Source: Mesorhizobium sp. PAMC28654 (GTDB lineage Bacteria > Pseudomonadota > Alphaproteobacteria > Rhizobiales > Rhizobiaceae). From it: a stretch of 64,000 nt of DNA. The translations under genes were made by a program, and so were the position numbers. Below are positions 35,666-45,423 of this stretch, piece by piece (the first letter of the stretch is position 1; each line of letters opens with the position of its first letter). Location of the stretch: assembly GCF_020616515.1 (NCBI RefSeq), contig NZ_CP085135.1, forward strand, positions 4,092,001 through 4,156,000. Direction: 5' to 3'. The notes under the pieces were generated by a model. The model worked only from the letters and a program-made list of their open reading frames with translations, searched no databases and was not told the origin of the DNA.

Positions 35666-36897
35666 GCCTCGCCGTGCCCTGCTATCATCATTGCCTCGAG
35701 CGCCAGCCGGTCGACCTTGCGCATGCGCTCCGAGTCCGACTTCAACTGACCGCAGGCGGCCAGGATGTCGCGGCCGCGCGGCGTGCGGATCGGCGAGGCG
35801 TAGCCGGCATTGTTGATGTAGTCTGCGAATTTCTCGATCGTCTCCCAGTCGGAGCACTGGTAGTTGGTGCCGGGCCACGGGTTGAACGGGATCAGGTTGA
35901 TCTTGGCCGGAATGCCCTTGAGCAGCTTGATCAGGCCCTTGGCGTCCTCGATGGAATCGTTGACGTCCTTCAGCATCACATATTCGAAGGTGATGCGCTT
36001 GGCATTCGACAGGCCGGGATAGGCGCGGCAAGCCTCGATCAGTTCCTTCAGCGGATACTTCTTGTTGATCGGCACCAGCAGGTCGCGCAGATCGTCATTG
36101 GTGGCGTGCAGCGAGATCGCCAGCATGACGCCGATCTCCTCGCCGGTGCGGAAGATTTCCGGCACGACGCCGGAGGTCGAGAGCGTAATGCGGCGCTTGG
36201 ACAAGGACAGGCCATCGCCGTCGGAGGCGATCAGCAGCGCCTTCTTCACCGCTTCGAAATTGTAGAGCGGCTCGCCCATGCCCATCATGACGATGTTGGA
36301 CACTTTGCGGCCCTCCGCCGGCACGATGGCGCCGTCGGGCGTATCGCGATCGGGGAAATCACCGAGCCGGTCCCGCGCGGTGAGCAACTGTGCGAGGATT
36401 TCCTCGGCCGTCAGGTTGCGCACCAGCTTCTGCGTGCCGGTGTGGCAGAACGAGCAGGTCAGCGTGCAGCCGACCTGCGAGGAGATGCAGAGCGTGCCGC
36501 GGCCTTCCTCGGGGATGTAGACGGTCTCGATCTCGACGGGACGGCCGGCGCCGCGCGGCGGGAATCGGAACAGCCACTTTCGCGTGCCATCGGAGGAAAT
36601 CTGTTCCTCGACGATCTCGGGCCTGGCGACGGTGAAATGCTTGTCCAGCTCGGCGCGCAAATCCTTGGAGATGTTGAACATGCCGGCAAAGTCGGAGACG
36701 CCGCGCACATACATCCAGTGCCAGAGCTGCTGGGCGCGCATCTTGGCCTGGCGCTCAGGCACGATGCCCGAAGCAACCAAGGCTTCGCCAAGTTCGGCGC
36801 GGGTCAGGCCGATCAGCGTCGGCTTTTCGGGCTGTGCGGCGCGGGCGCGCAACGCATCACGGGCACCTTCGGCAGTGAGATCAAGCGACAGGGTCAT
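35662..36897 (-). CDS. rlmN: Dual-specificity 23S rRNA/tRNA adenine C2-methyltransferase
   Basis: Radical-SAM enzyme that methylates C2 of adenosine 2503 in 23S rRNA and A37 in some tRNAs. 411 residues. The CxxxCxxC cluster motif is in [49 protein letters not shown] and [18 protein letters not shown] are also diagnostic, and the C-terminal half holds the second catalytic Cys (AACGQL). ATG 36897 ([11 protein letters not shown]). It heads an operon with two small membrane genes. Confidence 0.97.
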   Translation of the reverse strand: MTLSLDLTAEGARDALRARAAQPEKPTLIGLTRAELGEALVASGIVPERQAKMRAQQLWHWMYVRGVSDFAGMFNISKDLRAELDKHFTVARPEIVEEQISSDGTRKWLFRFPPRGAGRPVEIETVYIPEEGRGTLCISSQVGCTLTCSFCHTGTQKLVRNLTAEEILAQLLTARDRLGDFPDRDTPDGAIVPAEGRKVSNIVMMGMGEPLYNFEAVKKALLIASDGDGLSLSKRRITLSTSGVVPEIFRTGEEIGVMLAISLHATNDDLRDLLVPINKKYPLKELIEACRAYPGLSNAKRITFEYVMLKDVNDSIEDAKGLIKLLKGIPAKINLIPFNPWPGTNYQCSDWETIEKFADYINNAGYASPIRTPRGRDILAACGQLKSDSERMRKVDRLALEAMMIAGHGEA

Positions 36898-37088
36898 GGC
36901 GGTGCTTATATAGGGACGAGGCGAACCCGATCCACAGAGTGTCGGAAAACAAGCGCGGCGCATAGCACAGCTTGGCGGCGGAGTCATGGCATATGGCAGC
37001 TCACGCTGTTTTGTCCGTCCTTGCCGGCTTCCGGTTTAACAGCTCGCCTGCCTGTGTTAGGGCTCGCCATCCCCTCCCGAGGATCGAC

Positions 37089-38440
37089 ATGGCCCGCACA
37101 TCGCGAAAATATCCCATGCTGCGGCGTTCGCGCGCGATGTGGGGCTCGCGGCGTGTCTGGCAGCCGCGCCTGGTATTCTGGGCCGGCGCTATCGCCATCG
37201 GCCTGATCAGCGTTCTGTTCGCGGTGCTGGCCGACAAGGCGCAAGGTCTGTTCCATGCGATCACCGGCAATGAGGGCGGCTGGCGCAGTTTCCTGCCGCT
37301 CGCCATCACACCGCTCGGTTTTGTTCTCTGCGCGTGGCTGGCCCATGCCTTCTTTCCGGGCTCGCAAGGCAGCGGCATTCCGCAGGCGATCGCTGCCCGG
37401 CACCTGCGTGACGACGACGATCGAAGCCACCTTCTTTCGTTGCGGCTGGCGGCGGGCAAGATCGCGCTGACCATTGTCGGCCTGTTCTGCGGCGCCTCGA
37501 TCGGCCGCGAGGGGCCGACCGTCCAGGTCGGGGCATCGCTGATGCTGCAGGTGGCGCGCTGGGGCGGCATGGCACAGGCGCGTGGCCTGATCCTCGCCGG
37601 CTCGGCAGCCGGGATCGCGGCGGCCTTCAATACGCCGCTCGCCGGCATCGTCTTCGCCATCGAGGAGATGGGCCGCACCTATGAAGCCCGCACCAACGGG
37701 CTGGTGTTGACGGCGGTGATCCTGGCCGGTCTTGCCTCGCTGGGGTTGTTGGGCAACTACACCTATTTCGGCGTGTCGAAGGAAACGATCTCTCTTGCCG
37801 CCTGGCCGCTGGTGATTGCCTGCGGCGTCATCGGCGGCGGTTTTGGCGCGCTGTTCTCCTTGCTGGCGCTCAAGGTGACACGGCGGATCCGGCGCTGGCA
37901 CACACAGCAGCCCCTGCGCCGCGCCCTGATCGTGGCGGCTGTCTGCGGATTGCTGGTGGCCGCCATCGGCATCGCGTCGGGGGGCTGACGTTCGGCACCG
38001 GCTATGTGCAAGCGCGCAGTGCGGTCGAGGGGGCTCCGCTGCCATGGTTCTTCTTCGCCGAGAAGTTCCTGGCCGGGCTGTTGTCGATGATCTCCGGCAT
38101 TCCCGGCGGCATCTTCGCGCCGTCTCTGGCGGTTGGCGCCGGCATCGGCAGTTCGCTCGGCCTGATCTTCGGCGCCAGCAGCGGCATTGCGGCGCTGCTT
38201 GGCATGGCCGGCTATTTCGCCGGCGTGGTTCAGGCGCCGATGACGGCCTTCGTCATCATCCTCGAGATGACCGGCAACCATGACAATGTCATAGCGCTGA
38301 TGCTGGCCTCGATGCTGGGCTACGGTACGGCACGGATAATCTCGCACGAGCCGCTCTATCACGCGCTGTCGCGTGTCTTCATCGCCGATGCCATCAGGCG
38401 GCGGCGGGCCGAAGCCACGCCGGAAACAGCGCCAGGCTGA
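37089..38440 (+). pseudogene. ClC-family chloride channel/antiporter, frameshifted
   Basis: A gene for a ClC anion channel or Cl-/H+ antiporter interrupted by one frameshift. From ATG 37089 the frame encodes GSGIPQAIAARHL, GASIGREGPTVQVGAS and AGIAAAFNTPLAGIVFAIEE, then stops at 37988 (299 residues). The +1 frame continues at once with FGTGYVQARS, GIPGGIFAPSLAVGAGIG and the C-terminal helices to 38440. One extra G in the G6 run at 37979-37984 would restore a 450-residue protein, the usual length. It could be a real mutation, a sequencing slip, or a slippage-prone tract. The selectivity motifs are otherwise intact. Confidence 0.85.
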
Positions 38441-38461
38441 GGAGCAGGTCCTGGAAAGCAA

Positions 38462-38489
38462 AAGGGCCGGGCTTCGTGGCCCGGCCCTT
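38462..38489. terminator. Hairpin terminator between convergent genes
   Basis: AAGGGCCGGGC (38462-38472), six bases, GCCCGGCCCTT (38479-38489): a perfect 11-bp GC-rich stem between the ClC gene and the IalB gene. The T-tract is short on both strands. Confidence 0.75.
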
Positions 38490-38509
38490 CATTCAAAGCC
38501 GGCTTTTGC

Positions 38510-39013
38510 CTACTTGCACTTGGCGATCGACGACAGCGCCGCCGAAATGCCCTTCAGCGAAAAGACATAGGAGGTCGGATTGCCACGGCCCGACTTCGCC
38601 GTCACCTTCATGTCGGTGCCAGTCTTCATCGCGGCGATCAGCACCGGTTCCTCGGCGGCGTTCTCGACCCAGGCCGACTTGCCGCGCGTGAACATCGAGA
38701 ACGACTTCTTGTCGATGGTGACGGTGGCCTTGGAGCCTTCCTGGAAAGTGTAGCCGGCGATGAACTGCGGCTCGTAGGACACCTGCTGTCCCGGACGCTG
38801 GCTGACGAAGAAGAACATGTCGCCATGGTCGAGTGTCGGCGGCTGTTTGTCGGTCGGCACCGTCAGCACGTAGCAGACCTTGCCGCCCGCCGCCTGGTAA
38901 CTGTAGGTGCCCCAGGCATTGTGCTGGCCGATCTTGGTCGCCGACTGCGCCAGCGCCGGCGCCGTCACGGCCACCAGGACCAGGCTTGAAACTATAGCTA
39001 TCAATCCGCGCAT
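38510..39013 (-). CDS. IalB-family (invasion-associated locus B) exported protein
   Basis: A 167-residue exported protein. The signal peptide is RGLIAIVSSLVLVAVTAPALA, followed by the IalB domain: NAWGTYSYQAAGGKVCYVLT, MFFFVSQRPGQQVSYEPQFI, KKSFSMFTRGKSAWVENAAE and a final Cys (SIAKCK) that may pair with the Cys in VCYVLT. The family is named from Bartonella invasion genes but is widespread in rhizobia, where its role is unclear. Confidence 0.9.
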   Translation of the reverse strand: MRGLIAIVSSLVLVAVTAPALAQSATKIGQHNAWGTYSYQAAGGKVCYVLTVPTDKQPPTLDHGDMFFFVSQRPGQQVSYEPQFIAGYTFQEGSKATVTIDKKSFSMFTRGKSAWVENAAEEPVLIAAMKTGTDMKVTAKSGRGNPTSYVFSLKGISAALSSIAKCK

Positions 39014-39170
39014 CGTTTTTCCCGTATTCCAAATGGTGCGGAGGCAGGCCGGCTTGGCGTCCTGCCCGTCGCTTCATTTTGATTTAATCTGGGTTACCAA
39101 ACGGTGAATTTTCCTCAAGAAAAGGACCCTTACCCCAGTAAACCACCGCCGTCTCCGTGCCGCCGCTTGA

Positions 39171-39241
39171 GAAAGCGGCCAACGATGTCCCTGTTTCGAG
39201 TTGGAGGCCACGAAAGCGGCAAGAGTTTGACTGTCCCTGTT
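39171..39241. repeat. Imperfect direct repeat in intergenic gap
   Basis: GAAAGCGGC (39171-39179 and 39212-39220) and TGTCCCTGTT (39186-39195 and 39232-39241) each occur twice in the same order. The surrounding 264 bases hold the IalB gene's promoter side and nothing that looks coding. Could be a decayed mobile-element end or a local duplication. Confidence 0.4.
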
Positions 39242-39277
39242 GCCGCTGGGTGAGTGGATCAACGGTGCCGCGCGCGA

Positions 39278-39640
39278 TCAGTTCTTGTCGGCAATCGCCT
39301 GCTTGGCGGCGAGCCGGTGCGCGGGCGTGATATGGGCGCTGACGGCGGTGATCGCGGCGGTCAGCACGGCGATGTCGTCGGTAAAGCCGATGCCGAAGAT
39401 GAAGTCGGGGATGACATCAAACGGCAGCACGAAATAACCGAGCGCGGCCAGCAAAATGCCCTTGGCGCGCAGCGGCGTGTTCTTGTCCATGGCGCAGTAG
39501 TAGGCGGCGACCACGTCCTCCATGAACGGAATGTGGCGCGCGGCCTTCTTCGCCGTGCGCCAGAATTTCTCGCGCACTTCGTTCTCGTCGCCCAGCCTGT
39601 CGCGAAAGCCGAAGAAATCAAAACCGGATTCTTGCGCCAT
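39278..39640 (-). CDS. YkvA-family (DUF1232) membrane protein
   Basis: A 120-residue protein with the DUF1232 core: VVAAYYCAMDKNTPLRAKGI, then LGYFVLPFDVIPDFIFGIGF with the signature DxIPD, followed by TDDIAVLTAAI. One or two membrane-associated helices. Function unknown. ATG 39640 (MAQESGFDFF). Confidence 0.92.
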   Translation of the reverse strand: MAQESGFDFFGFRDRLGDENEVREKFWRTAKKAARHIPFMEDVVAAYYCAMDKNTPLRAKGILLAALGYFVLPFDVIPDFIFGIGFTDDIAVLTAAITAVSAHITPAHRLAAKQAIADKN

Positions 39641-39780
39641 CAGTTTCTCCTTGCGGTGCCCGCGCGCATTGTTTCCCGCACGGGTTGCAGGGGAAAATGT
39701 GGTGAAAGCGCAAGTCCGCTACAAGATGCCGCCGCCGATTTGCGCTTCGCGGCTCAATCGCGAGCACGCGCGGCAGGCAC

Positions 39781-40077
39781 TCAGCCGCTGAAATAGCGGT
39801 TCATCTTCTTCGCCAGTTCGAAATCGAGCACGCTGAGGCCGCCGAGATCGTGTGTGTTCAATGTGACATCCACCGTCTTGTAGACGTTGAACCATTCCGG
39901 GTGGTGGTCCATCTTCTCCGCTGCCAGCGCCACGCGGGTCATGAAGGCGAAGGCCTCGGAGAAGTTCTTGAATGTGAAAGTGCGCTTGATGGCGCCGCCA
40001 TCCGCGGCCAACGACCAACCCTCAAGGCCGGCCAATGCCTCGGCAATCGCGTCCTTGCCCAGTTTCTCTCTCGCCAT
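39781..40077 (-). CDS. phhB: 4a-hydroxytetrahydrobiopterin dehydratase
   Basis: Pterin-4a-carbinolamine dehydratase of 98 residues, which regenerates the pterin cofactor of aromatic amino-acid hydroxylases and may serve other pterin repair. Diagnostic residues are [19 protein letters not shown] (the catalytic His pair) and [18 protein letters not shown]. No phenylalanine hydroxylase gene is in the window. Confidence 0.95.
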   Translation of the reverse strand: MAREKLGKDAIAEALAGLEGWSLAADGGAIKRTFTFKNFSEAFAFMTRVALAAEKMDHHPEWFNVYKTVDVTLNTHDLGGLSVLDFELAKKMNRYFSG

Positions 40078-40130
40078 GTTCGCCTCCCATGCTATTTCGA
40101 CTAAGTCGTCACATAGATAGCGTCGGATCG

Positions 40131-40646
40131 ATGAGCGCGAAGCCCATAGGGTCTATTCTTTTTGTCTGTCTCGGCAATATCTGCCGTTCACCGCTGGCGG
40201 AAGGCGTTTTTCGCGCCGTCCTGGCGGAGTGTGGGCTGGATCGACACGTGCTGATCGATTCGGCGGGCACTGGCGGCTGGCATGCCGGCGAGGCGCCGGA
40301 CGGGCGTTCGATCGCGATCGCCGCGCTGCACGGCGTCGATATTTCCAGACAGAAGGCACGCAAGGTGACGCTGGACGACTTCTCCCGCTTCGACCTCATT
40401 CTCGGCATGGACCGGTCGAATGTCGCCGATCTCAAGGCGCTGGCGCCTGCCGCCATGCGCGACCGCATCCATCTGTTCCTGGAATTGGCGGAGGGCCGGC
40501 CACATGACGTGCCGGATCCCTATTACGACGGGCCGGAAGCGTTTGCCTCCGTCTACCGCATGATCCGCACGGCGTCGGAAGCGTTGTCGATACGGCTTGA
40601 GGCGCGGCTGTCGGCCGACAGCGGCCAGGCCTCTTCGACGATATAG
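40131..40646 (+). CDS. Low-molecular-weight protein-tyrosine phosphatase
   Basis: A 171-residue cytosolic phosphatase. The P-loop [15 protein letters not shown] (CX5R-S/T) is at residues about 11-23 and the acid/base Asp lies in [11 protein letters not shown] 40131 ([16 protein letters not shown]). Its last 94 bases overlap the 3' end of the convergent thpR gene. Such enzymes dephosphorylate tyrosine kinases of polysaccharide systems or act on arginine phosphate; no kinase is adjacent, so the substrate is open. Confidence 0.94.
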   Translation: MSAKPIGSILFVCLGNICRSPLAEGVFRAVLAECGLDRHVLIDSAGTGGWHAGEAPDGRSIAIAALHGVDISRQKARKVTLDDFSRFDLILGMDRSNVADLKALAPAAMRDRIHLFLELAEGRPHDVPDPYYDGPEAFASVYRMIRTASEALSIRLEARLSADSGQASSTI

Positions 40647-41146
40647 GGGCCGCCGCCGACCGAATCGCGCGACGACATCAGCACGAAGCGGCCAACACGG
40701 AACGGCAGCGTCGAGAAATTGCCGCGTGCCGACAGATACTGGGCAACGTCGAGCGGGCTCGAATTGCGTAAGCGCGCCAGCGTCACATGCGGCATGAACT
40801 TGCGCGGGTCGGCGGGAATGCCGAGCCGCTGGCAAATGCGGTCGATCTCGCCTTGCAGCGCCGCAAGGTCGGGCGATGCGGAAACGCCGGCCCACACGGC
40901 ATGCGGCTTCTTCTGGCCGAAGGCGCCGACGCCGGACAGGTTCAGGGAGAAGGACGGGCGGTGGACCCGGTCAAGAGCGTTGGCGATCTCGTCGGCGATA
41001 TGGCCCTCGACATCGCCAATGAAGCGCAGCGTCATGTGGTAGTTTTCAACATCGATCCAGCGGGCCCCCGGCAGGCCGCCCCGCAACAGGGACAGCGAAA
41101 GGGCGGCGTCACGCGGAATTTCGAGGGCGGTGAAAAGACGCGGCAT
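40553..41146 (-). CDS. thpR: RNA 2',3'-cyclic phosphodiesterase
   Basis: A 197-residue 2H phosphoesterase (LigT/ThpR) that opens 2',3'-cyclic phosphates on RNA. The two HxTx motifs are YHMTLRFIGD and PHVTLARLRN, and the fold starts with MPRLFTALEIPRDA. The C-terminal 30 codons overlap the phosphatase gene on the other strand. It may act in RNA repair or in nucleotide metabolism. Confidence 0.94.
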   Translation of the reverse strand: MPRLFTALEIPRDAALSLSLLRGGLPGARWIDVENYHMTLRFIGDVEGHIADEIANALDRVHRPSFSLNLSGVGAFGQKKPHAVWAGVSASPDLAALQGEIDRICQRLGIPADPRKFMPHVTLARLRNSSPLDVAQYLSARGNFSTLPFRVGRFVLMSSRDSVGGGPYIVEEAWPLSADSRASSRIDNASDAVRIMR

Positions 41147-41238
41147 GAATGAGCCTCCCTTCCTCGAATCGAACTGTACCCCCTAGCGAATCATCGATAT
41201 TCGAGTGGGGCAAGATGTTTGTTGGTCACAGTTCCTGC

Positions 41239-41270
41239 AAAAAAGTTTCCCAGGCGGAAGGTGACCTGGG
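41239..41270 (-). terminator. Terminator of arylesterase gene
   Basis: On the minus strand CCCAGG and CCTGGG (41265-41270 and 41249-41254) form a 6-bp stem around 10 bases, followed by AAACTTTTTT. It lies 15 bases beyond the esterase stop codon. Confidence 0.65.
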
Positions 41271-41284
41271 CGTGTCATCAAATC

Positions 41285-41929
41285 TCAGGATCCGCCCTGT
41301 ACGGACGCAATGGCCTTTTCAACGGTGGGTAGAATACGCTCGACCATCTGGTCGACGCCGTGTGCGTTCGGGTGCATGCCGTCCTCTAGCTGCAGGGCTG
41401 GCTGGCCGGCGACGCCGTCGAGAAAGAACGGATAAAGTGCCGCGTCGTATTTCCTGGCCAGGTCCGGAAAGATCGCGTCGAAAGCGTTCTGGTAGTCAGG
41501 GCCAAGATTGGGCGCGGCGCGCATGCCCGCCAGCAGCACGGCAATTTTACGCTGCTTCAACTTGGCGAGCATCTCGTCCAGGTTCTTTCTGACGATATCG
41601 GCCGAGACGCCGCGCAGCATGTCGTTGGCGCCGAGTTCCAGGATGACCAGTTGCGTGCCGTCGGGCACGGACCAGTCGAGCCGCGCCATGCCACCGCTCG
41701 ACGTATCGCCGGAGACGCCGGCATTGGCGACCGTCACGTCAAGACCCTTGGCCCGCAATGCGGCGGCGAGCTTGTCGGTGAAGCCCTGGTCGGGCCCGAG
41801 GCCAAAGCCCGCCATCAGGCTGTCACCGAAGCCGACGATCTTGAACGGTTCGGCGCGCGCCGACGAAATGGCGCCGCAAATGCCGAGGAAAAGGATGAAG
41901 GCTGCGGCAAATGTGTGTTTGAAAGACAT
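41285..41929 (-). CDS. tesA: Periplasmic arylesterase / TesA-like GDSL lipase
   Basis: A 214-residue exported SGNH hydrolase resembling E. coli TesA/ApeA (acyl-CoA thioesterase I, lysophospholipase L1). The signal peptide is HTFAAAFILFLGICGAISSA; the catalytic Ser is in GFGDSLMAGFGL, the oxyanion Asn in LELGANDML, and the Asp/His pair in LEDGMHPN. ATG 41929 (MSFKHTFAAA); the frame is open far upstream as a shadow of the divergent ABC gene. The divergent arrangement with ybbA/ybbP-like genes is the same as in E. coli. Confidence 0.93.
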   Translation of the reverse strand: MSFKHTFAAAFILFLGICGAISSARAEPFKIVGFGDSLMAGFGLGPDQGFTDKLAAALRAKGLDVTVANAGVSGDTSSGGMARLDWSVPDGTQLVILELGANDMLRGVSADIVRKNLDEMLAKLKQRKIAVLLAGMRAAPNLGPDYQNAFDAIFPDLARKYDAALYPFFLDGVAGQPALQLEDGMHPNAHGVDQMVERILPTVEKAIASVQGGS

Positions 41930-42017
41930 GCGGCAGGCCCCATATGACCGAGGATATTCTCTGGCGAAGGCCTTTGGCAAAGCAGGTTCCGACCTTCTCC
42001 CTCCCATATAGGACGAT

Positions 42018-42719
42018 TTGATTTTGACAGAAGCCGTCATCGCGCTGAAACACATATCGCTGACGCTCGGCGAAGGCGCGTCTTCCGTCCATGTGCTGAA
42101 GGGCGTCAGCCTCAATGTCGCATCCGGTGAGGCGACGGGTATTGTCGGCCCATCAGGTTCGGGCAAATCGACCTTGCTGATGGTTCTGGCCGGCCTGGAG
42201 CGGGTCGATTCGGGAACGATACAAATCGCTGGCGAACTGTTGAACGACAAGACCGAAGACCAGATTGCATCGTTTCGTGGCCGAAACATAGGCATCGTCT
42301 TCCAGTCCTTCCACCTGATCCCCAACATGACAGCGCTCGAAAATGTCGCGGTGCCGCTGGAACTGGCTGGCCATGCCGACCCGTTCGGCGTTGCCGCCCG
42401 TGAACTGGCGGCGGTGGGCCTGAGCGATCGCGTCACCCATTATCCCGGCGAATTGTCGGGCGGCGAACAGCAGCGCGTGGCGATTGCCAGGGCGCTGGCG
42501 CCGTCGCCGCGCATCCTGATCGCCGACGAACCGACTGGTAATCTCGACCAGGCGACGGGGCGACAGGTCGCCGATCTCTTGTTCGCCAAGGCGGCCGAGC
42601 GCGGCATGACGCTGGTGCTGGTCACCCATGATCCAGTACTTGCGGCGCGCTGCACCCGCCAGGTTTCGATGCGCTCCGGCCGTATCGAAACGCCCGTGCC
42701 CGTCAAGGTGACGGCCTGA
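42018..42719 (+). CDS. ABC transporter ATP-binding protein (YbbA/LolD-like)
   Basis: A 233-residue ATPase of a MacB/LolD-type transporter. Walker A is [14 protein letters not shown], the Q-loop region is IGIVFQSFHLIPNMTALENV, the signature is YPGELSGGEQQRVAIARALA and Walker B is ILIADEPTGNLD. No ATG is near; the start is TTG at 42018 (or TTG 42024, better spaced from TAGGA). Its TGA overlaps the ATG of the permease by one base, so the pair is coupled. Probably drives lipid or lipoprotein handling from the membrane, by homology. Confidence 0.93.
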   Translation: MILTEAVIALKHISLTLGEGASSVHVLKGVSLNVASGEATGIVGPSGSGKSTLLMVLAGLERVDSGTIQIAGELLNDKTEDQIASFRGRNIGIVFQSFHLIPNMTALENVAVPLELAGHADPFGVAARELAAVGLSDRVTHYPGELSGGEQQRVAIARALAPSPRILIADEPTGNLDQATGRQVADLLFAKAAERGMTLVLVTHDPVLAARCTRQVSMRSGRIETPVPVKVTA

Positions 42720-45268
42720 TGCCGCTTTCGCAGACGCTGAAGCTCGCCGTCCGGTTCTCGCTGCGCGAGATGCGCGGCGGCCTGTCCGGCTTCCTGATCT
42801 TCCTTGCCTGCATCGCCCTTGGCGTCGCGGCGATCGGTGGCGTCAATTCGGTGGCGCGGGCGATCACCGCCGGGGTCGCCAACCAGGGCCAGACCTTGCT
42901 TGGCGGCGATCTGCGCTTCCAGATCAACCAGCGCGACGCGACAGGGCCGGAACGCGCCTTCCTTGATGGGCTGGGCGCGGTGTCGCACAGCGCCAACATG
43001 CGTTCGATGGCACGGCTCGAAGACGGTTCCGACCAGGCGCTGGTCGAGGCCAAGGCGGTCGACGATGCCTACCCGCTTTACGGCGCGCTGGAGACGGAAC
43101 CCGCGCTGTCGAAGCAGGACCTGTTCGGCGAAAGGTCCGGCGTCTTCGGCGCGGCGGCACCCGATCTGCTGTTCGAGCGGCTGAACATCAAGCTGGGCGA
43201 CCGGCTGAAGCTCGGCAGCGCCATTTTCGAACTGCGCGCCAGGCTTGTCACCGAGCCGGACGCGGTGTCGGAGGGTTTCGGTTTCGCGCCACGGCTGATG
43301 ATTTCGACGGATGGGCTTGCCGCCACCGGCCTGGTCCAGCCGGGCAGCCTGGTCGAGAACGCCTACAAGATCCGACTGCCCGCCGACACCAGCGAGGCTG
43401 GCATCAAGGAAATCCAGGATCAGGCTGGAAAGGATTTTCCGGAGGCGGGATGGTCGATCCGCACGCGCGGCAACGCGGCACCGGCGCTGTCCTCCAACAT
43501 CGAGCGCTTCTCGCAGTTCCTGACGCTGGTCGGGCTGACGGCGCTGGTGGTCGGCGGCGTTGGCGTGGCCAATGCGGTGCGCGCCTATCTCGACGGCAAG
43601 CGCGGCGTCATCGCCACCTTCAAGAGCCTGGGCGCTTCGGGCGGCTTCGTCTTCACCGTCTATCTGGTGCAGATCCTGATGATTGCTGCACTTGGCATCG
43701 CGCTCGGCCTCGTTCTCGGAGCACTGATGCCGTTCGCCGCCAGCGCTGCCCTGCGGTCGGTCATTCCAGTGCCGGCGGAAGGCGGCTTCTATCCCGGTGC
43801 GCTCGGCATGGCGGCGCTGTTCGGGCTGCTGGTGACGCTCGCCTTCGCTCTTCTTCCGCTCGGTCGTGCCCGCGATGTGCCGGCCACCGCGCTGTTTCGT
43901 GAAATGGGGCTCGAAGGCCGTGGCTTTCCGCGCGCCCGCTATGTCGTCGCGGCGCTTGGCATCGCGCTGCTGCTGGCGGCGCTGGCCATCCTGTTTTCCG
44001 GCGACCGCCGCATCGCCTCGATCTTCGTCGGCGCCACCATCTTTGCTTTCCTGGTGCTGCGCCTTGTCGGCGCGCTGGTGCAATGGGCGGCAAGGAAGAG
44101 CCCGCGTGTGCGCTCGGTCGCGCTCCGGCTCGCCATCGGCAACATCCATCGCCCTGGCGCCCTGACACCCTCGGTCGTGCTGTCGCTGGGGCTCGGATTG
44201 ACGCTGCTGGTGACGCTGGCGCTGATCGACGGCAATCTCAGGCAGCAGATCTCCGGCAGCCTGCCTGAAAAGGCGCCGAACTTCTTCTTTGTCGACATCC
44301 AGAGCAGCGATGTCGATGCGTTCGCCACGCTGGTCAACAAGGAGGCGCCGCAAGGTACCTTGGTCAAGGTGCCGATGCTGCGCGGCCGGGTGATGGCGCT
44401 GAACGGCGTCGACGTCGACAAGGTGAAGGTTCCCGCCGAAGGCGCCTGGGTGCTGAAAGGCGATCGCGGCCTGACCTATGACGAAAAACTTCCCGAAAAC
44501 ACCACGCTGACCGAGGGCACGTGGTGGCCGGCCAATTATACCGGAGAGCCGCTGGTGTCGTTCTCTGCCGAGGAAGGCAAGCAGATCGGGCTGAAGCTGG
44601 GTGACACCATCACGGTCAATGTGCTGGGACGCAACGTCACCGCGAAGATCGCCAATTTCCGGCAGGTGCAATGGGAGACGATGGGCATCAATTTCGTCAT
44701 GGTGTTCTCGCCCAACACATTCGCCGGAGCGCCGCATGGCTGGATGGCGACACTGACCGAAAAGAATGCCTCGACGGTGGATGACGCCCGTCTTCTCAAT
44801 GCCGTCACGCGCGCCTTCCCGGCGGTGACCACGGTGCGGGTCAAGGACGCGCTCGATGTCGTCAACCGGTTGGTCGGCCAGCTCGGCACGGCGATCCGGG
44901 CCGCGGCCGGCGTGGCTTTGATCGCGTCGGTACTGGTGCTGGCCGGCGCGCTCGCCGCCGGCAACCGGGCCCGTGTCCATGACGCGGTAGTGTTGAAGAC
45001 GCTTGGCGCGACCCGCAGGACGCTGATATCGGCCTTCTCGCTGGAATACATGCTGATCGGGCTCGCCACCGCGGTTTTCGCCCTGGCGGCGGGTAGCGTC
45101 GCCGCGTGGTTCGTCGTCGCTAGGATCATGACGCTGCCCTCGCATTTCATGCCGGAAGTGGCGGTGGCGACCATTGTCTTTTCGCTGGTGATCACGGTCG
45201 GCATGGGCCTTGCCGGGACCTGGCGGGTGCTCGGGCAGAAGGCCGCTCCGGTGCTGCGCAACCTCTGA
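42719..45268 (+). CDS. FtsX-like ABC transporter permease (YbbP-like)
   Basis: An 849-residue inner-membrane permease with duplicated FtsX/MacB-type cores: a first helix (SGFLIFLACIALGVAAIGG), a large periplasmic region, then helices around GLTALVVGGVGVANAVRAYL, LGIALGLVLGALMPFAASAA, ALGIALLLAALAILFS and the last set VAGVALIASVLVLAGALAAG with KTLGATRRTLISAFSLEYML. Start overlaps the ATPase stop (TGATG). Together they resemble the YbbAP system next to tesA. The substrate is unknown. Confidence 0.93.
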   Translation: MPLSQTLKLAVRFSLREMRGGLSGFLIFLACIALGVAAIGGVNSVARAITAGVANQGQTLLGGDLRFQINQRDATGPERAFLDGLGAVSHSANMRSMARLEDGSDQALVEAKAVDDAYPLYGALETEPALSKQDLFGERSGVFGAAAPDLLFERLNIKLGDRLKLGSAIFELRARLVTEPDAVSEGFGFAPRLMISTDGLAATGLVQPGSLVENAYKIRLPADTSEAGIKEIQDQAGKDFPEAGWSIRTRGNAAPALSSNIERFSQFLTLVGLTALVVGGVGVANAVRAYLDGKRGVIATFKSLGASGGFVFTVYLVQILMIAALGIALGLVLGALMPFAASAALRSVIPVPAEGGFYPGALGMAALFGLLVTLAFALLPLGRARDVPATALFREMGLEGRGFPRARYVVAALGIALLLAALAILFSGDRRIASIFVGATIFAFLVLRLVGALVQWAARKSPRVRSVALRLAIGNIHRPGALTPSVVLSLGLGLTLLVTLALIDGNLRQQISGSLPEKAPNFFFVDIQSSDVDAFATLVNKEAPQGTLVKVPMLRGRVMALNGVDVDKVKVPAEGAWVLKGDRGLTYDEKLPENTTLTEGTWWPANYTGEPLVSFSAEEGKQIGLKLGDTITVNVLGRNVTAKIANFRQVQWETMGINFVMVFSPNTFAGAPHGWMATLTEKNASTVDDARLLNAVTRAFPAVTTVRVKDALDVVNRLVGQLGTAIRAAAGVALIASVLVLAGALAAGNRARVHDAVVLKTLGATRRTLISAFSLEYMLIGLATAVFALAAGSVAAWFVVARIMTLPSHFMPEVAVATIVFSLVITVGMGLAGTWRVLGQKAAPVLRNL

Positions 45269-45423
45269 TCCTCGACTGTCGGCGACGCGGCTTGGTTAAA
45301 TTTGAGTCATAATGAGCCTCTACAGGCCGAAAACAGCATTGCGTGCGCCTCACGAAGCATTACAGTCCGGTTACGGACTTGTTCTTGACACCAAGAACCA
45401 TCATATTTCGCCATAGGCATGCT

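Noticed and set aside
42440..45145. A 901-codon open frame on the minus strand, antisense to the ABC permease gene
   Set aside because: The frame mirrors GC-rich codon positions of ybbP; its product is a His/Arg/Gln-rich mixture with no domain, and the plus-strand gene is clearly real.
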